The translations under genes were made by a program, and so were the position numbers. This document shows, piece after piece, positions 21,337 through 31,347 of a DNA stretch of 64,000 nucleotides (position 1 is the first letter of the stretch; each line of letters starts with the position of its first letter). The notes under the pieces were generated by a model. That model saw only the letters and a program-made list of their open reading frames with translations. It made no database searches and was not told the origin of the DNA. Origin of the DNA: Marinobacter sp. S0848L (GTDB lineage Bacteria > Pseudomonadota > Gammaproteobacteria > Pseudomonadales > Oleiphilaceae); assembly GCF_023016065.1 (NCBI RefSeq), contig NZ_JALKAQ010000012.1, positions 38,879 to 102,878 of the forward strand, written 5' to 3'.

Positions 21337-21813
21337 ATGGCAGATATCAAAGTAATTGAAGGTGATTTTACCCAGTGTGGCGGACGTTACGCGTTGGTGG
21401 TGGGCCGTTTTAACGGTTTTGTAGTTGAGAGCCTGGTAGAAGGTGCCATCGACACTCTGCGTCGTCATGGTATTGCCGAGAGCGATATCACTGTGATTCG
21501 CGTACCAGGCGCTTACGAGATGCCGCTTGCGGTTAAGCGCGTAGCAGAAACCTCTGACTATGATGCCATTATCGCGTTGGGTGCCGTTATTCGTGGTGGC
21601 ACCCCGCACTTTGAATACGTGGCTGGTGAAGCGTCCAGTGGTTTGGGTGCCGTTAGTCTGGAAACCGACGTGCCAGTGACCTTTGGGGTGCTGACCGTGG
21701 ATTCCATCGAGCAGGCCATTGAGCGTTCAGGAACGAAGGCTGGCAACAAAGGTGCGGAAGCAGCAATTACTGCCCTGGAAATGGTCAGTTTGTTCAAGAA
21801 GTTAGGTGAGTAA
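21337..21813 (+). CDS. ribH: 6,7-dimethyl-8-ribityllumazine synthase
   Basis: 158 residues from the ATG at 21337, with AAGGAG six bases upstream; the longer frame overlaps ribB and lacks such a site. It condenses 5-amino-6-ribitylaminouracil with dihydroxybutanone phosphate. Signatures are [17 protein letters not shown] at the N-terminus, the substrate loop VPGAYEMPL, and [19 protein letters not shown] with the active-site histidine. The nusB start overlaps its stop by one base (TAATG). Confidence 0.96.
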   Translation: MADIKVIEGDFTQCGGRYALVVGRFNGFVVESLVEGAIDTLRRHGIAESDITVIRVPGAYEMPLAVKRVAETSDYDAIIALGAVIRGGTPHFEYVAGEASSGLGAVSLETDVPVTFGVLTVDSIEQAIERSGTKAGNKGAEAAITALEMVSLFKKLGE

Positions 21814-22289
21814 TGAGCGAAGCAGGCGATAGCAATCCCCAACCGGGGAATACAAATAAGCCCAAAGCCGGTGATCGTCGCCGTGCCCGGGCGCTGGCAA
21901 TGCAGGGGTTGTACCAGCGGCATTTCAGCAAAACCCCTATTTCGGATATTGAAGCCGAGTTCATGGTCGATAACGACATGAGCAAGGTGGATATCATGTA
22001 TTTCCGGGACATTTTGAGGGGTGTGCACCGCGAGCAGGCGGAACTGGACAGCCTTGTGGAGCCTTTCCTGGATCGTCCTATGAAAGAAGTAGACGCGGTT
22101 GAGTTGGCTATCGTTCGTCTGGGTGCTTATGAGCTGAAGTACCGCATTGATGTGCCCTATAAAGTGGTGATCAACGAAGGTGTTGAAATGGCCAAACGTT
22201 TTGGCGGCACCGAAGGTCACAAGTTCGTGAACAGTATTCTGGACAAGCTCAGTCGCCGCTTGCGGCTGGCTGAAACCCGTCCACGCTGA
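21813..22289 (+). CDS. nusB: Transcription antitermination protein NusB
   Basis: 158 residues, all-helical. With NusE (S10) it binds boxA RNA in rRNA operons. Family motifs include [13 protein letters not shown] near the N-terminus and a C-terminal [20 protein letters not shown] and [10 protein letters not shown]. The first 20 residues are a polar, low-complexity extension ([10 protein letters not shown]). It is translationally coupled to ribH and followed 3 bp later by thiL. Confidence 0.96.
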   Translation: MSEAGDSNPQPGNTNKPKAGDRRRARALAMQGLYQRHFSKTPISDIEAEFMVDNDMSKVDIMYFRDILRGVHREQAELDSLVEPFLDRPMKEVDAVELAIVRLGAYELKYRIDVPYKVVINEGVEMAKRFGGTEGHKFVNSILDKLSRRLRLAETRPR

Positions 22290-22292
22290 TTC

Positions 22293-23243
22293 ATGGGCGA
22301 ATTTGAGCTGATCCGTCAGTATTTTCAGCCGTTGGCTGATAACGCACGGCAAGGGCAGCTCATTCTTGGTCCCGGTGACGATTGCGCCATTCAGCGCGTC
22401 CCACCGGGGCAGGATTTAGTGTTTTCAGTGGACACTCTGGTCGAGGGTGTTCACTTCCCCCCGAATTACCCCCCTGAATACCTTGGCTGGCGGTCGTTAG
22501 CCGTCGCAGTCAGTGACTTGGCTGCAATGGGGGCCGACCCTGTCTGTTTTACACTCGCGCTCTCGTTGCCCTGTGCAGAGCCGGAATGGCTGGCTGGCTA
22601 CTCCCGTGGCCTGGCTCGAGCAAGCGATGCGTTTGGTATCACGCTGGCTGGCGGAGACACCACGCGAGGCCCGCTAACATTGACGCTTCAAGTTCATGGT
22701 ACAGTTCCGAAAGGGATGGCGCTGCGGCGTTCTGGCGCGTGTGTAGGCGATCTTGTGTGTGTGACCGGGCCGTTGGGTGACGCCGGTGCAGCTCTGGATT
22801 TTTTGGGGAGCCCGGACCCGACAGGTAATGAACAGGCCGTACTTGCGCGTTACCACTATCCCGAGCCCCGCTTGGCATTGGGCAAAGCGTTGGTTGGCAA
22901 AGCGTCTGCCGCCATTGATATTTCAGATGGGCTGCTCTCCGATTTACAGCATATTCTCGACGCGTCTGAAGTGGGGGCTGAGCTCGATGCAGACAAAGTT
23001 CCATTATCCAAGGCGTTGGTGGCGCTGAAAGGGCGGGAGGCGCTAACCTGTGCGTTAACCGCGGGCGACGATTACCAGTTATGTGTCACGATTGCGGATG
23101 AGCAGCTGGCGTTGATGGATTTGCATGTTCGTGAGCAGCTCATCACTATTGGCCGTATACAGGCTAAGCCCGGGCTAAACGTTGCCAATACAGCGCAAAT
23201 TGGCTCTCGTCAGGGATTCGATCATTTTAGGAGGTCTGATTGA
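22293..23243 (+). CDS. thiL: Thiamine-monophosphate kinase
   Basis: 316 residues. It phosphorylates TMP to thiamine pyrophosphate. The N-terminal GPGDDCAI and the SVDTLVEGVHF block bind Mg-ATP; further signatures are AVSDLAAMGADP, GGDTTRG and DISDGLLSDL, all as in ThiL. It starts 3 bp after nusB. Its last codons hold the AGGAGG that serves pgpA, with a 4-nt overlap. Confidence 0.96.
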   Translation: MGEFELIRQYFQPLADNARQGQLILGPGDDCAIQRVPPGQDLVFSVDTLVEGVHFPPNYPPEYLGWRSLAVAVSDLAAMGADPVCFTLALSLPCAEPEWLAGYSRGLARASDAFGITLAGGDTTRGPLTLTLQVHGTVPKGMALRRSGACVGDLVCVTGPLGDAGAALDFLGSPDPTGNEQAVLARYHYPEPRLALGKALVGKASAAIDISDGLLSDLQHILDASEVGAELDADKVPLSKALVALKGREALTCALTAGDDYQLCVTIADEQLALMDLHVREQLITIGRIQAKPGLNVANTAQIGSRQGFDHFRRSD

Positions 23244-23767
23244 CGGACAACAACGTGATGCAGGAGCCAGATAACGTAAAAGCCATACTGCCGCCGGGGT
23301 TTCTGCGCCATCCGGTGCATTTGCTGGCTTTCGGGTTTGGCAGTGGCGCTGCGCCTAAGGCGCCGGGCACCTGGGGAAGCCTTGCGGCAATTCCGTTATG
23401 GTACGGATTTGCGTGGATGCCGCCGGTGGCCTATTGGTTGGTTGTTTTGGCGGCATTTGTGATCGGCATCTGGCTGTGCGGCAAAACCGCCGAAGATTTG
23501 AAGGTTCACGACCACGGCGGCATCGTCTGGGACGAGTTCGTGGGCATGTGGATTGCGCTGGGACTGTTTCCGGACCAGGTGTATGGGGTGTTGATGGCAT
23601 TTATGTTGTTCCGGCTGTTTGATGTGCTCAAGCCGTGGCCGATCAGTTGGCTGGATGCCCGTATGCCCGGTGGATTAGGTATTATGTTTGATGATGTCGT
23701 TGCAGGTTTTATGGCACTAGGGTGCCTTGCCGCCATTGACCATTGGATAATGCCGTTCATGGTGTGA
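23240..23767 (+). CDS. pgpA: Phosphatidylglycerophosphatase A
   Basis: 175 residues. It is a membrane phosphatase that makes phosphatidylglycerol from its phosphate. Signatures are GFGSGAAPKAPGTWGS, then WDEFVGMWIAL with the active-site acidic residues, and a FRLFDVLKPWPI motif. About four membrane segments are visible. The start is TTG, chosen because AGGAGG lies six bases upstream and the frame overlaps the thiL stop by 4 nt. It is the last gene of the nrdR-rib-nusB-thiL-pgpA run. Confidence 0.95.
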   Translation: MTDNNVMQEPDNVKAILPPGFLRHPVHLLAFGFGSGAAPKAPGTWGSLAAIPLWYGFAWMPPVAYWLVVLAAFVIGIWLCGKTAEDLKVHDHGGIVWDEFVGMWIALGLFPDQVYGVLMAFMLFRLFDVLKPWPISWLDARMPGGLGIMFDDVVAGFMALGCLAAIDHWIMPFMV

Positions 23768-23801
23768 TGGGCATTGCATAGCAGTGAAACGGGATGCGTT
23801 G

Positions 23802-24002
23802 TTAGTGAACTTGTTCTTCAGGCAATAACTTAACGACGTGAAGAAAGCGCTTTAGCCCAATCTCGGCGCGTTCTTTTGAGGCGAAGGGGCCGCTGTCGAA
23901 GCCTTCGCGGGTGGTGAAGTACCATTTGCCCCCGACACAGAAGAAGCGGCTGCTCCGAAACGGAGGGGGGCTCTTCTCGCCGGCCCGCTGTTGAGTATCC
24001 AT
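23802..24002 (-). CDS. Small conserved protein, DUF6316-like
   Basis: 66 residues from the ATG at 24002, preceded by a perfect AGGAGG five bases away; the longer open frame to 24101 lacks a comparable site. The core SSRFFCVGGKWYFTTREG, followed by GPFASKERAEIGLKRF, resembles a small family of unknown function found in pseudomonads and relatives (I recall it as DUF6316). It is charged and has no signal peptide. It is convergent with pgpA and divergent from the DUF2057 lipoprotein gene. The function is unknown. Confidence 0.8.
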   Translation of the reverse strand: MDTQQRAGEKSPPPFRSSRFFCVGGKWYFTTREGFDSGPFASKERAEIGLKRFLHVVKLLPEEQVH

Positions 24003-24114
24003 ATATCCTCCTTCTGCTACGTTGGGGTTCGGGCGTCGATGTGTTTGGCGTATCCTGTTTAGAATTAGCTCAAATACAACCGAATTCAAATTTTTTCTCA
24101 AAAAGGATGTGTAA

Positions 24115-24756
24115 ATGAGTATGTGTCACGTTGGTGGTTTTTACAAATTGGTGCTGGCTGTTTTGACGGTTGCGGTTGCAGGGTGCGCATCTTCCTTGGC
24201 CAGAATTGATACCTGGGAAGGCAGTTTGCCGGCCGCGACCGAGCCTGCCGTGCTCAAAGCACCTGGAACCATTCGGGTGACCGAGGTCAATGGCAAGGCC
24301 ATGACCAACTTCCTTATGGACGATCTGGCGTTGGATTACGGCTTGCTGCCGGGCGGTAACGAAGTGGTGTTCACTTATAAGACCATTTGGGCAAAGTCGG
24401 GCATTGTTGAAGATGGCGAGTCCAAAGTTCATGTCATCGAAACAGCGCCGCAGGTGGTTCGTTTCGATGCTCAGCCGGGCACGGTTTATGAGTTTGCCGT
24501 CGATAAGCCAACCAGCCGTCGTGAAGCGGAAGCGTTTAGCGAAAACTTCTCCGCAACGATTGTGAGTGCCGGTGGTGACGAAGTAGCGGAAGCCAGCGTT
24601 TGGGAAGGCCGGACCGCAAGCCGTACGCCGGTGTTTGCCGGTGGAGAAGGCAACCATGACAGCGAAGCCGGCCATACGCTTGAGAAGATGAAGCGTTTGT
24701 GGGGAGAAGCGACAGACGAAGAGAAGAAAACCTTCCTTCGCTGGGCGTTCGAGTAA
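24115..24756 (+). CDS. DUF2057 (YccT-like) lipoprotein
   Basis: 213 residues with an N-terminal lipoprotein signal: a hydrophobic stretch and the lipobox VAGC (Cys near residue 23). The body matches the DUF2057/YccT pattern: TIRVTEVNGKAM near residue 60, NEVVFTY near 82, and VVRFDAQPGTVYEF. The tail (about 180-213) ends in EEKKTFLRWAFE. The role is not established; YccT in enterobacteria has been linked to curli control, which is not shown here. AAGGA precedes the ATG. It is a single gene. Confidence 0.82.
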   Translation: MSMCHVGGFYKLVLAVLTVAVAGCASSLARIDTWEGSLPAATEPAVLKAPGTIRVTEVNGKAMTNFLMDDLALDYGLLPGGNEVVFTYKTIWAKSGIVEDGESKVHVIETAPQVVRFDAQPGTVYEFAVDKPTSRREAEAFSENFSATIVSAGGDEVAEASVWEGRTASRTPVFAGGEGNHDSEAGHTLEKMKRLWGEATDEEKKTFLRWAFE

Positions 24757-24783
24757 CGCGCGTGTTGGCGCTAGCCGAGCGGG

Positions 24784-26310
24784 CTAGCGCCTAAAACGAA
24801 GAGGGCGCTTTTTTAGCAAGCCTTCAAGAAAACTGTAAATTTCGTTCGATAGGGTTCTTGGGTTTTCGCCCACTAGCTGATCCATGGCGGCTTCGCCCGC
24901 AGCTTCTGCCCGCGTTTCAATCGCATCAAGGCTGTCATGAACCAAACTTTCCAGGCTCTCACTATCGCGGACCACATCCGGGCACAGGGTGAAGGTGAGC
25001 GTTAGCGTTCCTTCATAGCTGACGGCAACTATCACCAGCCCCATGCTGTCGAACAGGGGCGCGGTGTTGTATTGCTGCACCAGCCTGGCGCCTTGCAGGT
25101 ACACGGGGACTTGGGGCCCGGGTACGTTGGTAATCGGCAGGTTGAACAGCGGTTGGTAACTGCGGCCGACTCGAAGCTCTGAATAAAGCCGAGCGGACAG
25201 TGCCAGCAGTGTAGACGGCAGCAATTCGGTTAAGCGGTCGGCGGCGATGGCTTCCCGATAAGGTTCCGTTTTGACGGCATTATGATGGATGTAGCGGATC
25301 CGGAGTGCCGGGTCAGCCTCGTCGGTTGCTAGATTTAACAGCATCGCAGACATCTGGTTGCCGGTGGCGCGTCTTAAGCTGCTGGAGCGCACTGAAATTG
25401 GGGTCATTGCCACTAGCGGTGTGCTGGTTTTGGTGCCTTGGGTAATCAGATATCGGTTAAGAGTTTCCGCGCAGAGGCCAAGCACCACATCGTTCAGAGT
25501 GACATCGCCCAGTTGTGCTTTGATGGTTTTTAGCCGAGCCAAGTCTACGTTGGCAGAAACAATGGACCGATTGCCAGTGATCTGACGGTTGAACGGGCAA
25601 TGCGGTGCGGTAAAGAGTGACCTCGGCAGCGGGAGTTTGTGAATTTGCTTTTGCACGATGCCGCGCGCGGCCGCCTCTGCGGTATTGAAGGCCAGTGACG
25701 CGAACTGCATCGGTGCCTTCAGCATATTGGCCCCGGCCTGCAGAAAGACCCGCTCTTCGGAGGGCTCGGTTCGGGGTTGCCAGGGGCTGGGCGGGTTAAT
25801 GGCTTTGGGGGTTGGAGAATACTCCAGTAACTTGCCCATGATTTCCTCGCCGCTGAAGGCATCGATTGACGCGTGGTGTAGCTTAACGATCAGAGCGAAG
25901 CCGTCTTTGTCGCCATCCGGGGTGTCCAGTTTGAAACCGTCGACAAAGGTGATCTGCCAAAGGGGGCGGTCCCGTTTGAGAGGTTCTTCCAGAATCTTCG
26001 CGGCAAGGGCGTTGACGCAGGATTGTTTTCCGCGCTCGCCAAGAGAGACGTAAGCCAGATGGCGTTCGATGCTGAATTCGGTATCGTCTACCCAGTATGG
26101 GCGCCCGAGCCGAAGCGGGATCTCCTTGAGTTTCTGCCGAAACATCGGCGCAACGTGCAGCCGGCTGCAAATGTACTTGATGAATGTGGCGTAGGAGACG
26201 GGAGTTTCCAGGCTGCTGGCATCAAAAAGATAAACGCCTCCGATGTGCATCGGGGTGGTTTCTGATTCCAGGTACAGAAACGAGGCGTCCAGTTCCGACA
26301 GCTGGTGCAT
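24784..26310 (-). CDS. Wax ester synthase/diacylglycerol acyltransferase family protein
   Basis: 508 residues, longer than the usual 450-475. WS/DGAT enzymes esterify acyl-CoA to fatty alcohols or diacylglycerol to form storage lipid. The N-terminal MHQLSELDASFLYLE and TPMHIGGVYLF are typical. The catalytic box reads HHASIDAFSG (His near residue 145) where HHxxxDG is usual, so the Gly is replaced by Ala while both His and Asp remain. The second motif, LNDVVLGLCAETLNRYL, and NVPGPQVPVYLQGARL are present. Marinobacter species carry several paralogues; which one this is cannot be told. The gene is not obviously in an operon. Confidence 0.9.
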   Translation of the reverse strand: MHQLSELDASFLYLESETTPMHIGGVYLFDASSLETPVSYATFIKYICSRLHVAPMFRQKLKEIPLRLGRPYWVDDTEFSIERHLAYVSLGERGKQSCVNALAAKILEEPLKRDRPLWQITFVDGFKLDTPDGDKDGFALIVKLHHASIDAFSGEEIMGKLLEYSPTPKAINPPSPWQPRTEPSEERVFLQAGANMLKAPMQFASLAFNTAEAAARGIVQKQIHKLPLPRSLFTAPHCPFNRQITGNRSIVSANVDLARLKTIKAQLGDVTLNDVVLGLCAETLNRYLITQGTKTSTPLVAMTPISVRSSSLRRATGNQMSAMLLNLATDEADPALRIRYIHHNAVKTEPYREAIAADRLTELLPSTLLALSARLYSELRVGRSYQPLFNLPITNVPGPQVPVYLQGARLVQQYNTAPLFDSMGLVIVAVSYEGTLTLTFTLCPDVVRDSESLESLVHDSLDAIETRAEAAGEAAMDQLVGENPRTLSNEIYSFLEGLLKKRPLRFRR

Positions 26311-26437
26311 GCGAAGAGCTCCCTATAGCGAGTATGTAGCCGGGTCGCCGCAGTATAGCCTAGAACGCATGATACCTTGGTTGGCCGGAAGGCCTTGAAT
26401 TTGAATGCTTTCCGGCCAGTATTCGATTCTCTATTCG

Positions 26438-27406
26438 TCAGCTTACGCGAGCGACGGCGGCTTCTGTCAGCAATTCCAGAGCTTCATGATAAGGCGATTC
26501 CGGCAAGCAGTTTAGCAGGTTGCGTGCGGTCGCAGCCTCCTCTCTCGCTTTGTTCATAGTGTATTCAATGGCGCCGGACGCTTTCACGATGCTGAGGACT
26601 TTGGGGAGGTCGTCCAGGCCACCTTTGCGAATGGCCTGGCGAATCAGTTGGCGCTCGTCCTCACTGCTGTTTTCCATCGCGTAGATGAGAGGTAGCGTGG
26701 TTTTGCCTTCGGCCAGGTCGTCGCCCACATTTTTGCCCATGGCTTCGGCATCGCCCTGATAATCCAGTACGTCATCGACCAGCTGGAACGCCAGGCCCAG
26801 ATGTTTGCCGTAGTCTTTCAGTGCTGTTTCCTGTTCATTATTGGCTCCTGCAAGCAGGGCGCCTGTGTGGGAAGAGGCTTCGAACAGCATGGCGGTTTTG
26901 TTGTGGATGACGACCATGTACTGATCTTCCGTAAGATCAGGATTCTTCACGTTCATCAGCTGCATGACTTCACCTTCGGCGATAACCGCGGTGGCGTGGG
27001 ACAGTACGTTCATAATAGGAAGGCTTTGCAGCTCGACCATCATCTCGAAGGCGCGGGCGTAGAGGAAATCACCTACCAGCACGCTGGGTGCGTTACCCCA
27101 TTTTGCGTTGGCTGTACTGCGACCCCGGCGCATATCGGAGGTATCGACAACATCGTCGTGTAAAAGGGTGGCGGTGTGCAGGAATTCGATCACCGCAGCC
27201 AGCTTCAGGTGGTCATCCTTGCTGTAGCCTGCCGCCTGGCTGGAGAGTAGAACCAGCAATGGCCTCAAGCGCTTACCGCCGCTTTCGATGATGTATTGGG
27301 CGATTTTCTCGACCATCGGGACATCCGAGGCAAGCCGCTGGATAATAAGATCGTTCACGCGGCTGAAGTCTTCCGCTACGGTGTCGTGGATGCGCTGGGC
27401 TGTCAT
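26438..27406 (-). CDS. ispB: Octaprenyl diphosphate synthase
   Basis: 322 residues from the ATG at 27406; a longer frame adds 19 residues that do not fit the family. It is a trans-prenyltransferase that makes the ubiquinone side chain. The first aspartate-rich motif is LLHDDVVDTSDMRRG (about residues 83-97) and the second is LVDDVLDYQGD (about 210-220). The N-terminal ESGGKRLRPLLVLL is typical. It is divergent from rplU-rpmA, the standard arrangement in gammaproteobacteria. Side-chain length cannot be fixed from sequence alone. Confidence 0.95.
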   Translation of the reverse strand: MTAQRIHDTVAEDFSRVNDLIIQRLASDVPMVEKIAQYIIESGGKRLRPLLVLLSSQAAGYSKDDHLKLAAVIEFLHTATLLHDDVVDTSDMRRGRSTANAKWGNAPSVLVGDFLYARAFEMMVELQSLPIMNVLSHATAVIAEGEVMQLMNVKNPDLTEDQYMVVIHNKTAMLFEASSHTGALLAGANNEQETALKDYGKHLGLAFQLVDDVLDYQGDAEAMGKNVGDDLAEGKTTLPLIYAMENSSEDERQLIRQAIRKGGLDDLPKVLSIVKASGAIEYTMNKAREEAATARNLLNCLPESPYHEALELLTEAAVARVS

Positions 27407-27509
27407 GGGGCTGATAAGTCCCTTACTGGTATGTTCGTTGAGTTTTCGGGCAGGACGCGGCAATGCTAGGTATTGCTGCGTAGAGTGTCAACTTGAGTCG
27501 TAAACTCCC

Positions 27510-27538
27510 TTGTATTGGTCGGCGGCTTTTCGTACAAT
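27510..27538 (+). promoter_or_regulatory. Sigma70-type promoter for rplU-rpmA
   Basis: TTGTAT (27510-27515), a 17-bp spacer, and TACAAT (27533-27538). It lies 110 bp upstream of rplU in the ispB-rplU divergent gap. The long leader fits an L21 operon. Confidence 0.65.
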
Positions 27539-27647
27539 CACGCGCCCAACTCATCCCAACCTGCGCTCCCTGCAATAGGGTTGCCGAAGCGCTTCCCTTA
27601 GAACCAGGCGGATAAGAGCAGGGATGGGTCAATCGCGGAGACAGAAA

Positions 27648-27959
27648 ATGTACGCAGTTATTGTTAGCGGTGGTAAACAGCACCGTGTAAAAGAAGGCGA
27701 AACACTGAAGCTGGAAAAGCTCGAAGTTGAAACCGGCGGCTCTGTTGAGTTTGATCGTGTTCTGCTGGTAGCCAATGGCGACGACGTTAAAGTCGGTGCT
27801 CCAGTTGTTGATGGTGCTAAAGTGACTGCGGAAGTGGTTAGCCACGGTCGTCACGACAAGATCAACATCATCAAGTTCCGTCGTCGTAAGCATTCCATGA
27901 AGCGTCAGGGCCACCGTCAGTGGTTTACTGAAGTTAAGATCACGGGTATTCAGGGCTAA
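27648..27959 (+). CDS. rplU: 50S ribosomal protein L21
   Basis: 103 residues from the ATG at 27648, with GGAG seven bases upstream; the frame extends 24 nt further without a better site. [18 protein letters not shown] at the start and [17 protein letters not shown] at the end are L21 signatures. It is a 23S rRNA-binding protein of the large subunit. rpmA follows 35 bp later. Confidence 0.97.
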   Translation: MYAVIVSGGKQHRVKEGETLKLEKLEVETGGSVEFDRVLLVANGDDVKVGAPVVDGAKVTAEVVSHGRHDKINIIKFRRRKHSMKRQGHRQWFTEVKITGIQG

Positions 27960-27994
27960 GCTCTGAACATTCCCCTTAAAGAAGGAGGCTGGTA

Positions 27995-28255
27995 ATGGCT
28001 CATAAAAAGGCAGCAGGTAGTACCCGTAACGGTCGCGATTCCGAGTCGAAACGACTTGGTGTCAAGCGCTACGGCGGCGAGACTGTATCTGCAGGTAGCA
28101 TCATCGTTCGTCAGCGCGGCACTCGTTTCCACGCTGGCAACAACGTAGGCCTTGGCAAGGACCATACCCTGTTCGCGAAAGCGGAAGGTCAGGTGAAGTT
28201 CGAAGTTAAAGGCCCGCAGAACCGCAAGTTCGTGAGCATCGTTCCGGCTGCGTAA
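27995..28255 (+). CDS. rpmA: 50S ribosomal protein L27
   Basis: 86 residues. The N-terminal [20 protein letters not shown] reaches the peptidyl-transferase centre in the folded ribosome. [19 protein letters not shown] is a family block. AAGGAGG precedes the ATG. It is cotranscribed with rplU, and a terminator follows. Confidence 0.97.
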   Translation: MAHKKAAGSTRNGRDSESKRLGVKRYGGETVSAGSIIVRQRGTRFHAGNNVGLGKDHTLFAKAEGQVKFEVKGPQNRKFVSIVPAA

Positions 28256-28330
28256 GCAGCGGCGATCCGGTTCTGTCGAACCTTGGATTTCCTGATATGC
28301 TGATTTAATCAGTCCTCAGGTGAATCCGGA

Positions 28331-28366
28331 GCCCCGCAAAGCTTCCATGAGGCTGCGGGGCTTTTT
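28331..28366 (+). terminator. Rho-independent terminator after rpmA
   Basis: GCCCCGCA (28331-28338) pairs with TGCGGGGC (28354-28361) and is followed by T5. It ends rplU-rpmA 25 bp before obgE. Confidence 0.88.
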
Positions 28367-28387
28367 AGTATATGCAAAGGCATTTGA

Positions 28388-29581
<1,194 letters not shown>

Positions 29582-29612
29582 CCCGCAAACCTGAAGAGAT
29601 ATTGCTGCTGTC

Positions 29613-30737
29613 ATGAGTGAACGCATCCAGCTTAAGAAAGCCCGTCGATTGGTGGTAAAAATTGGCAGTGCTTTGTTGACCGATGACGGTAAAGGGCTGG
29701 ATGTTGCTGCGCTGGGCCACTGGGTCGATCAGATTGCCGGGCTGATACGCAGCGGCGTCGAAGTTGTGGTGGTGTCGTCCGGCTCTGTGGCGGAAGGTAT
29801 GAGCCGGCTGGGCTGGAGTGAGCGGCCGCAGCATTTGCACGAGCTGCAGGCGGCGGCTGCGGTGGGCCAGATGGGCTTGGTGCAAACCTGGGAGGCCCAG
29901 TTCAAACGCCACGACATTCATACAGCGCAAATTCTCCTCACCCACGACGACCTTTCCGACCGAAAGCGTTATCTGAATGGCCGCAGTACGCTGCGTACGC
30001 TTCTGGATTACGGCGTGGTGCCGATCGTTAACGAAAACGATACGGTGGTCACCGATGAAATCCGTTTCGGCGATAACGACACCTTGGGTGCATTGGTCGC
30101 GAATTTGGTTGAAGCGGATGGGCTCATTATTCTGACCGACCAGTTGGGTTTGTTCACCAAGGATCCCCGCAAGCACGAAGATGCCGAACTGGTAACCGAG
30201 CGTAAGGCGGAAGATCCCGAGTTGGATGCGATGGCGGGCGGTGGCGCCGGAGCGTTGGGGCGGGGTGGTATGCTGACCAAGTTGCGGGCGTCCCGGTTGG
30301 CGGCGCGTTCGGGTGCGTTTACGGTGATTGTGGGTGGTCGTATCGAGAATGCGATTGATCGTTTGCGGCAGGGCGATGTTATTGGCACCTTGCTGTTGCC
30401 GGAGCAGGGCAGGCTGGCGGCCCGGAAGCAGTGGATTGCCAGTCACTTGCAGACTCGCGGCACCTTGGCCCTGGATGATGGGGCGGTAAAGGTGTTACGC
30501 CAGGGTGGGCGTAGCTTGCTGCCGGTTGGCGTAAAAGCCGTAAGCGGACAGTTTCGTCGCGGTGAAATGGTTATGTGCGTCGATTTGGCCGGGCGTGAGA
30601 TTGCTCGCGGGCTGGTTAATTACGATGCGGACGAGGCGGGTGTGATTGCTGGCCATTCCAGTGACCGTATTACCGAACTGCTGGGGTATGTGTCCGATGA
30701 GGAAATGATTCATCGGGATAACTTGGTGGTTGTGTAG
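29613..30737 (+). CDS. proB: Glutamate 5-kinase
   Basis: 374 residues. It carries out the first step of proline synthesis, phosphorylation of glutamate. The amino-acid-kinase domain starts with [13 protein letters not shown] and contains [13 protein letters not shown] and [15 protein letters not shown]-terminal PUA domain (about residues 280-355) is present. Proline feedback inhibition is known for this domain layout. It lies 31 bp after obgE and is probably cotranscribed with it. Confidence 0.96.
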   Translation: MSERIQLKKARRLVVKIGSALLTDDGKGLDVAALGHWVDQIAGLIRSGVEVVVVSSGSVAEGMSRLGWSERPQHLHELQAAAAVGQMGLVQTWEAQFKRHDIHTAQILLTHDDLSDRKRYLNGRSTLRTLLDYGVVPIVNENDTVVTDEIRFGDNDTLGALVANLVEADGLIILTDQLGLFTKDPRKHEDAELVTERKAEDPELDAMAGGGAGALGRGGMLTKLRASRLAARSGAFTVIVGGRIENAIDRLRQGDVIGTLLLPEQGRLAARKQWIASHLQTRGTLALDDGAVKVLRQGGRSLLPVGVKAVSGQFRRGEMVMCVDLAGREIARGLVNYDADEAGVIAGHSSDRITELLGYVSDEEMIHRDNLVVV

Positions 30738-30768
30738 CGCTACAGGGTGCGCTCCAGGTTTCAGGCAT

Positions 30769-30798
30769 AAAAAAACCGGCTCGTTAGCCGGTTTTTTT
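30769..30798. terminator. Bidirectional terminator between proB and rpsT
   Basis: A7, then CCGGCT (30776-30781), loop cgtt, AGCCGG (30786-30791) and T7. The flanking A and T runs let it serve proB on the plus strand and rpsT on the minus strand. Confidence 0.93.
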
Positions 30799-30812
30799 AT
30801 TTGATCGCAAAA

Positions 30813-31082
30813 TCAGGCAGTTTTCAGGGCCTTGATTTTTGCGTTCACACGGCTCTTATGACGAGCAACTTTGTTCTTGGCGAAGATGCCTTTGTTGACC
30901 ATGCTGTCCAGAACTGGCTGGGCTTCTTTCATGGCTGCCTGAGCTTCTTCGTAGTTGCCGGCCTTGATCTTGGCGTCAACTTTTTTCATGTAAGTACGTG
31001 CCATGGAACGCAGGCTGGCGTTGTGCTTGCGGTTTTTCTCGTTTTGACGAGCGCGCTTTTTGGCTTGCGGGGAATTTGCCAC
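30813..31082 (-). CDS. rpsT: 30S ribosomal protein S20
   Basis: 89 residues starting at GTG (31082), with AGGAG seven bases upstream. The N-terminus [20 protein letters not shown] is that of S20, so the longer open frame upstream is not coding. It is a lysine- and arginine-rich helical protein that binds 16S rRNA. A non-ATG start also occurs in E. coli rpsT, where it takes part in autoregulation; the same may apply here. It has its own promoter and a shared terminator. Confidence 0.96.
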   Translation of the reverse strand: MANSPQAKKRARQNEKNRKHNASLRSMARTYMKKVDAKIKAGNYEEAQAAMKEAQPVLDSMVNKGIFAKNKVARHKSRVNAKIKALKTA

Positions 31083-31172
31083 CGTAAAACTCCTGAATTC
31101 GTTGCTATAAATACGGAATATGTTTAGATCGCGGGCGCGCCATAACGAGCGCGTCGATATAAATGACGCGGA

Positions 31173-31201
31173 ACTATGCCGCCGTAAGCTTGAAATGTCA
31201 A
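31173..31201 (-). promoter_or_regulatory. Sigma70 promoter for rpsT
   Basis: On the minus strand: TTGACA (31201-31196), a 17-bp spacer, and CATAGT (31178-31173). It lies about 90 bp upstream of the GTG start. Confidence 0.7.
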
Positions 31202-31347
31202 GGTTGTTGGCGTAGTAATCCCCGCGTACTGCAGGCCTGTGGTACACTCGCGCATCGCTGCACGGGGCATACTGCGGCGCCTAGGCCCGCCCTGTGGAAT
31301 ACCGAAACGCCGCTCAGGCCTGAACTCTGAAATTGGATTCTCGCAAC

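Noticed and set aside
26383..26417. A hairpin after ispB (GGCCGGAA/TTCCGGCC) as a terminator
   Set aside because: It has a mismatch and no T run on the minus strand, so termination is not supported.
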